Positions 48,885-56,501 of a DNA stretch of 64,000 bases are shown here, piece after piece (positions within the stretch are counted from its first letter, which is position 1; the number at the start of each line of letters is the position of its first letter). The notes beneath the pieces are model-generated. The model saw only the letters and a list, made by a program, of their open reading frames with translations. It made no database searches and was not told the origin of the DNA. Source of the DNA: S015-6 sp964479535 (GTDB taxonomy: Bacteria; Desulfobacterota; DSWW01). A program made the translations under genes and the position numbers. The DNA lies in contig CAYZMM010000027.1 in assembly GCA_964479535.1 (NCBI GenBank), positions 1 to 64,000 on the forward strand, in the 5' to 3' direction.

Positions 48885-50834
48885 TTACGATCCGGCCTTC
48901 AGGAGTTCCTCGAGTCCCAGATCCGCCAGTTTCTCCCGGGTGGGGACTCCCTTGTCGACATCCCACCCTCTCTCGTCGTAGTAGTCGTTCAGCAGTTGCT
49001 CGAGATCCTCGGCCGTGAGGTCTCTCTTCCCGTAGTAATCCTTCAGGGTCTGCACGCCGTCCGGGGTCTCGAGGGGTTTGAGCCACACCTCCGGGAAGGC
49101 ATCATCGGCCCTGCCGAAGCCCTCTCTGACATTGAGATGCTTGTAGAGATTGAAGATGCGCTCCCCGGCAAGCTCCAGCTCATCCGCCGTCGTTTCGTTG
49201 CCTGTAGCGGCCGAGTAGAGCTCGGCAAGATCTTTCAGGGTGAACAGGTGCAGCCCTCCCCAGATGAAGCAGGCCCCCAGGGAGTTGAGGATGAAGTTGA
49301 AATCCTCCACGTGTTTCGTGAGCCTCGCCGTGTTGAAATCGCCATAGTAGGGAACGGGCTGAAAGATCCGGTCCACATCCCGGCTGGACGTACAGTTGAG
49401 TCTCGCCTCCTCGCGAAGCAGCTCGATCGGCGTGTTGGGAAGTGAGGCCCCGGATGCGCCCTGGGCCGAGTGGCCTCCCCTCGGGCTCGTCATACCCATG
49501 GTGAAACGCTGTTGATCCAGCTTGGCGGCCCGGGCCGGATAGATGCAGTCCGTTCCCTTTGCAATTCCGGACCCCTCTACGTAATCCGCTCCTGCGTCCC
49601 GCCCGACCCACCGGGATGCCTCGAACCAGCCTTCGGCGAGCCTGTCGCCGAATCCCTTCCGATCCGCGATCATGTCGATCAATCTCAGGTAGGTATCCAG
49701 ATCCCTCCGGAGAACCATCCCGCCGGTCTGCTCCTCGGTGATCACGCCCTGGTCGAAACGCCGGGTGATCCAGTCGATCATACTGCTGGTGGTGGCGGCA
49801 CAGAGGCCCAGCCGGTTCATGTACCCGAAGAGCTGGACGGCAGAGCCTTGCTCCTCGAGCTCCAGCTTCTGCCCCATGATGGCCACCCAGAGGTACAGCC
49901 CCGTCCCGGAACTCGCCCCCTCGAAGGGACCTTCCTGGATCTCGAGGGAATCCCCGCAGCCGATCCAGCAAGAGGTGCAGAACAGGTTCTGCTTGATGGG
50001 CTTGTACTTCGCCTCACCGTACAGGGCGTCCCACTTCGCCTTGCTCCACACGCCCGGGTTCATGTTCTCCTTGACCATCAGGTTCCATTCGAGATCCGAA
50101 AAGTCACCGAGGGGCTTCACCTCGGTCTGGTACTTCTCCTTGATGCGTTGGGCGAGCTGCTTGAGCCTGTCGCGGTCGGCAGCCTCGATCTCCTTCGTGC
50201 CCTTGACCACGACCGCCTTCAGGTTCTTCGCCCCCATGACCGCTCCCAGCCCCGAGCGTCCCAGGGTGCTCTTCTTGTCCGTAATCGCCATGCTGAATCT
50301 GCACAGGTTCTCCCCTCCCCTTCCGATGGCGATGACGCCGCACCTTCCGTATTCCTCTCGGAGGGTATCCGTGGTTTCGTAGACATCCTTTTCACCCCAC
50401 AGCGATCCGGCATCGCAGAGGTTCACCTGATCGTCGATAATCTCCAGGTAGACGGGGGTTTCGGCGCTTCCCGTGATGACAATGTGGTCGAACCCGGCCC
50501 GTTTCATCATGTGACCGAACCCCCGGCTGCCGCTCATGGCCGTGGTGACGTAATGCCGGCCCTCCGCGGAGGCGGGGAGGGCCAGTTTCGTGGTGCAGCT
50601 GATCTTGGCCGATCCCGGCGCAAGGCCGACCAGCGCTCCCGCTCCGATCACAATCGGGTTGTCCGGCGATAGGGGGTCTGTTCCGGGCTTGATCAGATCA
50701 TGGGCCAGCCGCAGGTTCGTACCGCAGCCGCCCAGGTATTTTCTTCTCAGACCCGGATCAAGGGGCTCTTCCATGACCGTCTGAGCCGTGAGGTCCACGT
50801 GGAGGATTTTGCCTGCAAAACCTTTGGATTGCAT
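48885..50834 (-). CDS. Aldehyde:ferredoxin oxidoreductase family tungsten/molybdenum protein
   Basis: 649 residues, full length for the AOR family. The N-terminal GFAGKILHVDLTAQTV and YLGGCGTNLRLAHDL, GPxSGS-like MSGSRGFGHMMKRAGFD near residue 100, and STLGRSGLGAVMGAKNLKAVVV near 190 bind the pterin cofactor. The [4Fe-4S] ligands are Cys286, 289 and 293 (CTSCWIGC) with a later Cys in NSLGACFIWGG near 520. Known members oxidise aldehydes or reduce carboxylates with ferredoxin; the class II benzoyl-CoA reductase subunit BamB is also in this family, so the reaction is open. A paralogue with the same C-terminal signature lies at 62401-64000 and the two bound a redox gene cluster. Confidence 0.88.
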   Translation of the reverse strand: MQSKGFAGKILHVDLTAQTVMEEPLDPGLRRKYLGGCGTNLRLAHDLIKPGTDPLSPDNPIVIGAGALVGLAPGSAKISCTTKLALPASAEGRHYVTTAMSGSRGFGHMMKRAGFDHIVITGSAETPVYLEIIDDQVNLCDAGSLWGEKDVYETTDTLREEYGRCGVIAIGRGGENLCRFSMAITDKKSTLGRSGLGAVMGAKNLKAVVVKGTKEIEAADRDRLKQLAQRIKEKYQTEVKPLGDFSDLEWNLMVKENMNPGVWSKAKWDALYGEAKYKPIKQNLFCTSCWIGCGDSLEIQEGPFEGASSGTGLYLWVAIMGQKLELEEQGSAVQLFGYMNRLGLCAATTSSMIDWITRRFDQGVITEEQTGGMVLRRDLDTYLRLIDMIADRKGFGDRLAEGWFEASRWVGRDAGADYVEGSGIAKGTDCIYPARAAKLDQQRFTMGMTSPRGGHSAQGASGASLPNTPIELLREEARLNCTSSRDVDRIFQPVPYYGDFNTARLTKHVEDFNFILNSLGACFIWGGLHLFTLKDLAELYSAATGNETTADELELAGERIFNLYKHLNVREGFGRADDAFPEVWLKPLETPDGVQTLKDYYGKRDLTAEDLEQLLNDYYDERGWDVDKGVPTREKLADLGLEELLKAGS

Positions 50835-50890
50835 GCCGAGGTCTCCTCGGTTCAGGACGAAGAAGCTTTCTGGAGCCTTTCACGCACCCA

Positions 50891-51565
50891 TCAGAGTTCC
50901 TTGCGGATCACGTCCGCCGAGATCGGCTTTCCGTGGGAGAGGTAGATCGTCTTCGCTCCTCGATCCAGCAGGGCCTTCCAGCTCTCTTTCAGCTGCGGCA
51001 GGTCCACGGCGAAGATGGGAAGGCCGGGGCCAAAGCGCATGGGAAGACCGTTCATGGCCATGTCCCCCACAAAGGCGTCCCCCGAGTCCAGCAGGACCGT
51101 CACGGATCCGGCGGAGTGACCGGGCGTGGGGATCACCCTGCCCGCGATGCCGTACTCTTCGAGGGATATCTCCTCGTCCCTCAGCACGATGTCCACGGTG
51201 GAGCTCGGGAATTTGATCATGGATTTCAGGCGATTGAGAATGGACATGAGGAAGCGGCCCCAGCCGGTCACGCCCGGCGGGAACTGGACCTCTCCCCTCT
51301 CCAGGTTCCCCTTTTCCGCCTCGTGCATGGCGAGCTTTGCGCCGGTCATCTTCTTGATCTCGTCGGCCGAGCCGATGTGATCGAAGTGCCCGTGGGTGAT
51401 CAGAATGAGCTGGATATCCTCGGGCTTGATGGAGGCCTTGTCCAGCTCCTTCTTGAATTTCGCCGCCTGCTTCGGCCCGCCGGCGTCGATCAGGATCGTC
51501 CCCTTGTCCTGCAGGACGAAGCAGTTCGTGTTCCCCAGGTTCATCGAAACAACTCGCGTAGCCAT
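50891..51565 (-). CDS. Metallo-beta-lactamase fold hydrolase
   Basis: 224 residues from the ATG at 51565, preceded by AAGGAG. The metal motif THGHFDHIG near residue 58 (HxHxDH), the GHSAGS His near 140 and the final SHGKPIS His are present, so two metal ions are likely. The family includes glyoxalase II, thioesterases and flavodiiron-like proteins. No oxygenase or persulfide-dioxygenase signature stands out. It lies 56 bases upstream of the AOR gene on the same strand and may hydrolyse a thioester or lactone in that pathway, which is a guess. Confidence 0.82.
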   Translation of the reverse strand: MATRVVSMNLGNTNCFVLQDKGTILIDAGGPKQAAKFKKELDKASIKPEDIQLILITHGHFDHIGSADEIKKMTGAKLAMHEAEKGNLERGEVQFPPGVTGWGRFLMSILNRLKSMIKFPSSTVDIVLRDEEISLEEYGIAGRVIPTPGHSAGSVTVLLDSGDAFVGDMAMNGLPMRFGPGLPIFAVDLPQLKESWKALLDRGAKTIYLSHGKPISADVIRKEL

Positions 51566-51785
51566 AACCGTGACTCCTTTTTCGGGTTTTCCGTCCTGTC
51601 TTCCCTTTTCCCTTCTATACCGTCCCTGCTTCAAAACAATCAACCCGCACGCCCCTACACCTCGGGCAGCTTTTCTCGGGCTGATGGTTTTGTCAAATGT
51701 GTAGGTTTGCCCCCTTTCCGGCCATCCTGCGGGTGTTTCCGGTCTGGGAGAAAGAGATGATCAATGTCTTCATGACAGGCCTCCC

Positions 51786-52133
51786 TCACAGGATCTCGAT
51801 GCTCTTGACCTTGAATCCCCTGCCTTCGAGAAGGCGGGTACCCTTCTCCCCGCATTCCGGGCAGTGGAAATCCATCTCGTTCCTGTCCACGGTGAACGGT
51901 TTCCGGCAGGGCTCGCACTGGATCGTGATCGGCACGTGCTCGATGACCAGCTCCGCCTCCCGGGCGATCGTGTCCTTGGTCAGGAATTCGAAATAGTGCT
52001 GAACCCACTCGTCGACCAGATCCGAGAGGTCTCCAATGGCAAGCTGGACTCTCACGATCTTCTTCGCACGGTTCATCTCTGCGTGCCGCAGCGCGACTTT
52101 CACGACCTCGCCGATGATCGGCAGTTCGTGCAT
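51786..52133 (-). CDS. hypA: HypA-like nickel metallochaperone
   Basis: 115 residues. The N-terminal MHE nickel site, the KKIVRVQLAIGDLSDLVDEW segment and the zinc site CEPC...CPEC (about residues 73-95) are as in HypA, which delivers nickel to NiFe hydrogenase. Usually it sits with hypB or hydrogenase genes; here neither is present. It may serve a hydrogenase elsewhere or have been recruited to another metalloprotein near it. It lies about 220 bases upstream of the MBL gene and downstream of repeat copy C. Confidence 0.8.
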   Translation of the reverse strand: MHELPIIGEVVKVALRHAEMNRAKKIVRVQLAIGDLSDLVDEWVQHYFEFLTKDTIAREAELVIEHVPITIQCEPCRKPFTVDRNEMDFHCPECGEKGTRLLEGRGFKVKSIEIL

Positions 52134-52209
52134 AGTCTCCTCGTTATTTCGTAAACTGCTTTCCGGTCGCGTGTTTCTGTATTCAATTGACCGACGAGCA
52201 GCGCACTTT

Positions 52210-52389
52210 GGAAATGTCGCCCTGTTTCCCTAGCAGAGCCCTGGTGGTCCGGTGCTGTCCCGGGTTCCGTCGGAGATTTGCGCCGGGCGACTTTGTAGGG
52301 GGAGGGAGAGACGGAGCCCAAGCAAATCGGAGACGGAAGCCGGGACAGTACCGAATGGCAATACTCTGTGGAAACATAGCGACATTTCC
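52210..52389. repeat. Conserved-core hairpin element, copy C (full-length form)
   Basis: Outer arms GGAAATGTCGC...GTTTCC and GGAAAC...GCGACATTTCC pair at 18 of 20 positions, and inner arms (GTGCTGTCCCGGGTTCCGTC with GACGGAAGCCGGGACAGTAC) pair around the core at 52273-52328. The unit is about 180 bases and fills the gap between the dehydratase-type gene and hypA. Confidence 0.8.
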
Positions 52390-52400
52390 GAGGCGGTCTC

Positions 52401-53660
52401 CTAGAAGTAGGTGTCAAAGAACTGCTCGAACTTCGCCTTGATCCCATCCGAGGAGGTAATTCTCGAGTCCCATGGGCTCAGCTCGAAGGTCAGGACCGGT
52501 TTGTCCAGAGCATCGGTGAGCCGGTCCTTTACGAGCTTCGCCGTGGTCCAGTGGTATTTGCAGCCCACATTCGCGGCAAACACGATCGCATCCGCCTTGT
52601 ACTCGTTCACGATCTCCACGCATCGACGGATATAGGCGTCCACCTGGACCCTGCCGAACATGGGCATCGGGTAGGTCATGGTTCGTGCGGCCAGTCCCTC
52701 GAAGATCTCCTCTTCGCCCGCGTCAGGATCGATCGGATCGGTGTTCAGCAGGCTCATGCCACAGGCCACGGAAACCGCACCGTACTCGGTTTCCAGCCAG
52801 TCGTATATGCTCAGGTCGAAGTCGATGTTGTTGGCGATCCAGGCCAGCCGGACCTTCTCCTCCGGAACGGCCCATTCGCCCTTCTCCACCTTGTCGGTGA
52901 GCCATGCCTCCTGCCGGTCGAACCATTCCACGACCTCGGGAACGCCCGGCACGCCCATGTTCGTATAGCCGTGCATGAGGTGGGCCAGGCTCGGGGTCGG
53001 GCAGGGCACGAGCTTCTGGTATTCGAGCAGCTCCCGGTGAATCTCGAGGCCCCGGTTCGAGAAGCGGATCTTCTCCCGGAGCTCGTCCATGTCCATCTTC
53101 AGACCCAGCTTCTCTTCGATGAAGGAGACCATTTCCCGAAGCTGCTTCCCCACGTACCTGCGGGTCCGGTCGTCCGTATTCGGAGGGATGTCCACGCAGA
53201 AGAAGGGCAGATCCCGGAAGTGATGTTCCAGGCTGGAGTAGGAAATGAGGCCCGCGTCGCACGGATTCGCCGCCGGGTAGAGCATGATGTCCGGGATCAC
53301 CGTATCCCCGGACAGCGACAGGCCTGCAGGAAACCGGTTCAGCACGCAGATGTGCTCCGGCATCCTGTCCGCCGACAGGTCATAGTACTTGTAGGCAATC
53401 CCGAGAATTGCGAAGACCGCCGCCGCATACTCGGGGGAGAAGACGGCCGCATTCATGGAGCGCAGGGGCTCCTGGCTCAGGGTCAGGAAGTGCCAGATCA
53501 TGGGCCGCTCCCGGTCCATCGCGTCCGTGAGCACGTCGAAGTAGTTGAGCATCGGCTCGAGCATCCACGCCCGCTCCGGTTGCGTCTTCTTGAGATCCTC
53601 GTCCACGGCCCGGAGCATCATATGGGCTTCCCGGATGACCTCCTTCCTTGCCTTCTCCAT
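52401..53660 (-). CDS. 2-hydroxyacyl-CoA dehydratase/benzoyl-CoA reductase type subunit, A
   Basis: 419 residues of the HgdB/BcrC/FldC superfamily (component D of 2-hydroxyacyl-CoA dehydratases). Cys residues suited to an unusual [4Fe-4S] cluster are in YPAANPCDAGLI near residue 135, VACGMSLL near 300 and FAANVGCKYHW near 365. The N-terminal third is longer than in HgdB and rich in charged helices. These proteins do radical dehydration or ring reduction and need an ATP-driven activator (HgdC type), which is not in the window. The start at 53660 directly abuts the stop of subunit B (one base apart), so the two make a heterodimer. Confidence 0.83.
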   Translation of the reverse strand: MEKARKEVIREAHMMLRAVDEDLKKTQPERAWMLEPMLNYFDVLTDAMDRERPMIWHFLTLSQEPLRSMNAAVFSPEYAAAVFAILGIAYKYYDLSADRMPEHICVLNRFPAGLSLSGDTVIPDIMLYPAANPCDAGLISYSSLEHHFRDLPFFCVDIPPNTDDRTRRYVGKQLREMVSFIEEKLGLKMDMDELREKIRFSNRGLEIHRELLEYQKLVPCPTPSLAHLMHGYTNMGVPGVPEVVEWFDRQEAWLTDKVEKGEWAVPEEKVRLAWIANNIDFDLSIYDWLETEYGAVSVACGMSLLNTDPIDPDAGEEEIFEGLAARTMTYPMPMFGRVQVDAYIRRCVEIVNEYKADAIVFAANVGCKYHWTTAKLVKDRLTDALDKPVLTFELSPWDSRITSSDGIKAKFEQFFDTYF

Positions 53661-53661
53661 G

Positions 53662-54795
53662 TCAGACTCCTTTGATCATCTCGATGAAGGCCTGCAGCCG
53701 GGTTCGGAGCTGGCCCACGGCACCCGGGATGTATTCCCTGTCCAGAACCAGCAGGGGGATCTCCATCTCTTCGAGCCCTTCTTCCAGGGGCAGGGTTTCC
53801 CCTCCCCAGAGATTGCAGAAGAGCATGCGCTCGAAAACGATCCCGTCCACGTCAAACGTCTTGGCCATTTCACCGATGTACGCAAGGCGGTCCCCGGACT
53901 TCTGGGGCATCCTCGGGCATCCGGGCCGCTTCAGATAGTAGCTCGCCACGCTTCGCCACGGATTGCCGGACGGCTGGATCGCATCCCAGTAGGAGTAGGC
54001 CCCGTAGCACGTCGCATCGGTGACGATGAGGCCGCCGAACTCCTCGATCGTCTCGGTGAGCCTCGTATCGTCCATGGGGCTGCCGACGACCATCAACCTG
54101 GCCGGATGCCCCGCAATGCCCTCCCGTGCATCGGCCTCTTCCAGGAACCTCTCCAGCAGCGGATTGAAGTCCTCCGGCGGCATGGCCGTCGACAGGATGG
54201 CGATCTTCTGTATCTCCGCCCCTGTGAGAGGAGGGGGCTGCCTCTTGCGCATTTCGTGAAGCTCTCGGAGAAGGCGACGCGTCTCGTTGCTGACCCGGAT
54301 GGAGTTCTCGAGCCTCTCGTCCGTGATGAAGTCACTGAAATCCTTCTCCAGGCTTTCCCGGAAGAGGTGAAGCTCCTCTTCGAAGAAGTCGACGGCGCCC
54401 TCGTCCGATTTGTAGGGAACACTCATGTAGTAGGAGTAGGGCACCTCGACCTGGTGGACCCAGTTGTCGCACATTCTGCGCATGCATTCGCAGGTGTTCA
54501 TCGATATCAGTCCGTCGAGGAAATCGTACTCTCCCTTCAGGGCCATCTCGAGGCACCCCCTGGCAAAGGAGCAGGTGATCGGGGCCATCCAGACGTCCGC
54601 CTCGTCCGTGGAGGTGCAGCCCCTGGCCCCTATCCGGTACGGAAGGATCCCTGCGGCGTGGATCACCTCTTTCGGGATGTAGGAACAGATGTACCCGACG
54701 GCGGGTTTGCCCTGCCCCTTCCACGCCTCCACGTAGGGGTTCATGATCGACGCAGCCAGCTCAGTAAGCTTCTCTTGCACTTTACTGTCCTCCAT
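53662..54795 (-). CDS. 2-hydroxyacyl-CoA dehydratase/benzoyl-CoA reductase type subunit, B
   Basis: 377 residues, HgdB-like: VGYICSYIPKEVIHAAGILP near residue 33, the cysteine-rich block RGCTSTDEA, APITCSFARGCLEMAL and MNTCECMRRMCDNW (residues about 59-110), DATCYGAYSYW near 260 and MLFCNLWGGETLPLEE near 325. Those Cys positions fit cluster ligands of the superfamily. It is the larger-cluster partner of the next gene. The substrate CoA ester cannot be read; aromatic and 2-hydroxy acids are both possible. Confidence 0.85.
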   Translation of the reverse strand: MEDSKVQEKLTELAASIMNPYVEAWKGQGKPAVGYICSYIPKEVIHAAGILPYRIGARGCTSTDEADVWMAPITCSFARGCLEMALKGEYDFLDGLISMNTCECMRRMCDNWVHQVEVPYSYYMSVPYKSDEGAVDFFEEELHLFRESLEKDFSDFITDERLENSIRVSNETRRLLRELHEMRKRQPPPLTGAEIQKIAILSTAMPPEDFNPLLERFLEEADAREGIAGHPARLMVVGSPMDDTRLTETIEEFGGLIVTDATCYGAYSYWDAIQPSGNPWRSVASYYLKRPGCPRMPQKSGDRLAYIGEMAKTFDVDGIVFERMLFCNLWGGETLPLEEGLEEMEIPLLVLDREYIPGAVGQLRTRLQAFIEMIKGV

Positions 54796-55074
54796 GCGCT
54801 ACAAGGGCGATACCAGACCCTCGCCCTGCTTGCCCGCTGGAAATCGTCTTCCTCACGTCATAGCTCTGATACCATTCTACAATCCCCATTGTCCGGTTCG
54901 AGGACGAGGAGGAGGACGACGACGAGGACGATACGGGCCTAACCCCGCCCCTTCGGGCGTAGGCGAGGGAGCACAAGCGGGCGTGGGCCCGGCGGGGAGT
55001 TCTCTTTGATTCCCGCTTCAATACTTGATCCAGCCCTTTCACCTTTGACCTTTGTCCTTTGTCCTTCTGCTTTC
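54796..55074. other. Gap with low-complexity sequence, no gene
   Basis: It holds a purine-rich GAGGAC/GACGAG run (about 54897-54933) and a CCTTTCACC/CCTTTGTCC array (55034-55072). Neither has paired arms of note. The promoter of the dehydratase genes should lie here, but no clear boxes were found. Confidence 0.45.
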
Positions 55075-56469
55075 TTAACGTGGTCCAGGCCCCCGGAAAG
55101 GCCTCCAGCACTTCTCCATGACATCTATCTCTTCCTTGTACCAGGGCTTTCCGTGCAGGGCCGGCATCTTCGCGTTTTCCCAGCTCTTCGGGATGAGCCG
55201 CTCGCCCTTCTTCCAGGGACCGATCTTGTACTCGTCGAGGGTGTACTCGCGACCGAGCTTCGGGTTCAGTGGGCAGGCCAGATACATGCCGCCGAGGCAG
55301 CGAATCATACAGGTGTTGCACCGGATGCAGCGAACGATCTCGTCCGCGCGTCCCTGGGCGAGCTTGTTCGGGTACTCCGGATCCACCAACAGCGCCCGCC
55401 CCAGTGCGGAGACGTCGTACTTGCCCTGGCCTATGTCCGCATCCGCCTCGACCGGATCGTGCTGAGACATAACGAACACCGGGATCTTGAGCTCCTTCTT
55501 GAATTCGATGCCGTGATCCGCCATGTGCTCGGCCCGGTCCGCATCCGGGATCTGATGGCCGTTCTCTTCCAAACCGGCCCCGTCCGAGAGGTGGATGAAA
55601 TCCGCCCCTCGGGCTTCGAGGTCCTTGGCCACATCCACCATCTCTTCGCGGGTAAGGCCGCCCTCCATGTGCTCCTCAGCGCTCAGCCGGACCCCCACAG
55701 GGATTCCCTGGCACGCGTAGCGTACCCCCTCGAACAGTTCCATGAGGTAACGCTTTCGGTTCCTCCACTCTCCGCCGTACAGGTCGGTCCGCTTGTTGGA
55801 GAAGGAAGAGAGGAACTGGTGGGCCGCGAAACCGTGACTCGAGTGAATCTCGATCATGTCGAACCCGCTGGAGACGGCTAGCTGGCAGCTCGCGGCGAAT
55901 TCCTTCACCTCGTTCTGGATCTCGGCGATGGACATCTCGTAGGTCATGGGGCCTCTCAGGAAGGCACGCCCCCTCGGATCCATGGTGAGGACTTCTTTGA
56001 TGCCGCCCGCAATCTTCTCCGCTGCCATTTCATAGGGCAGGTTCGCGGAGGCGGACGGGACCACATCATTCGGGTCGTAGGGGGAAGACTGGCGCCCCAT
56101 GCTCGGGGCCATCTGTGCACACGCCACGGAACCGAAATAGTGGATGCGCTCCGCATACAGAGTCGTCCCGAACTGGTGCCCCTGGTGATAGAGGATCATG
56201 CTGCGGACGAGGGAAAACTTGGCGGCCAGCCTCGTACCGAGAATCACACCGCTGATCACGAGTCCCGCTCCCCCCTTGGCCCGGGCCCCGATGTATGCGA
56301 GCGATTGCTCGGTGATCTCGCCGTCGTGACCGGTCATGTGCTCCTGCATCGGCGCAACGGCGATCCGGTTCTTCAGCTTTACATTTCCGATCTTGATCGG
56401 TGACAGAAGATTCTTGAAAGACTGCTTGTTCTTGCCTTTTTTCGTGCCCGACGACTTCTTTTTCGCCAT
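55075..56469 (-). CDS. Old yellow enzyme-family flavin oxidoreductase with Fe-S site, barrel only
   Basis: 464 residues from the ATG at 56469 (GGAGGG site). A Lys-rich start (KKKSSGTKKGKNKQ) precedes an FMN TIM barrel (LLSPIKIGNVKLKNRIAVAP, then IHSSHGFAAHQFLSSFSN near residue 200 with the His and substrate-site Tyr region). A cluster CIRCNTCMIRC...CPLN near 385 binds [4Fe-4S]. Unlike the two relatives downstream it lacks the C-terminal FAD/NAD domains, so electrons must come from another protein. It is the upstream partner of the full-length relative at 56502, whose stop is 32 bases away. Confidence 0.82.
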   Translation of the reverse strand: MAKKKSSGTKKGKNKQSFKNLLSPIKIGNVKLKNRIAVAPMQEHMTGHDGEITEQSLAYIGARAKGGAGLVISGVILGTRLAAKFSLVRSMILYHQGHQFGTTLYAERIHYFGSVACAQMAPSMGRQSSPYDPNDVVPSASANLPYEMAAEKIAGGIKEVLTMDPRGRAFLRGPMTYEMSIAEIQNEVKEFAASCQLAVSSGFDMIEIHSSHGFAAHQFLSSFSNKRTDLYGGEWRNRKRYLMELFEGVRYACQGIPVGVRLSAEEHMEGGLTREEMVDVAKDLEARGADFIHLSDGAGLEENGHQIPDADRAEHMADHGIEFKKELKIPVFVMSQHDPVEADADIGQGKYDVSALGRALLVDPEYPNKLAQGRADEIVRCIRCNTCMIRCLGGMYLACPLNPKLGREYTLDEYKIGPWKKGERLIPKSWENAKMPALHGKPWYKEEIDVMEKCWRPFRGPGPR

Positions 56470-56501
56470 GGGACTTGCCTCCCTCCATCCGGAATTGCGC
56501 A

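Noticed and set aside
48885..50834. Annotation as BamB (class II benzoyl-CoA reductase)
   Set aside because: Same superfamily, but no BamC-I partners are adjacent and the motifs visible by eye do not separate BamB from AOR.
54890..54940. GAGGAC-rich run as a functional tandem repeat
   Set aside because: Irregular units, short, no symmetry; best seen as low-complexity sequence.
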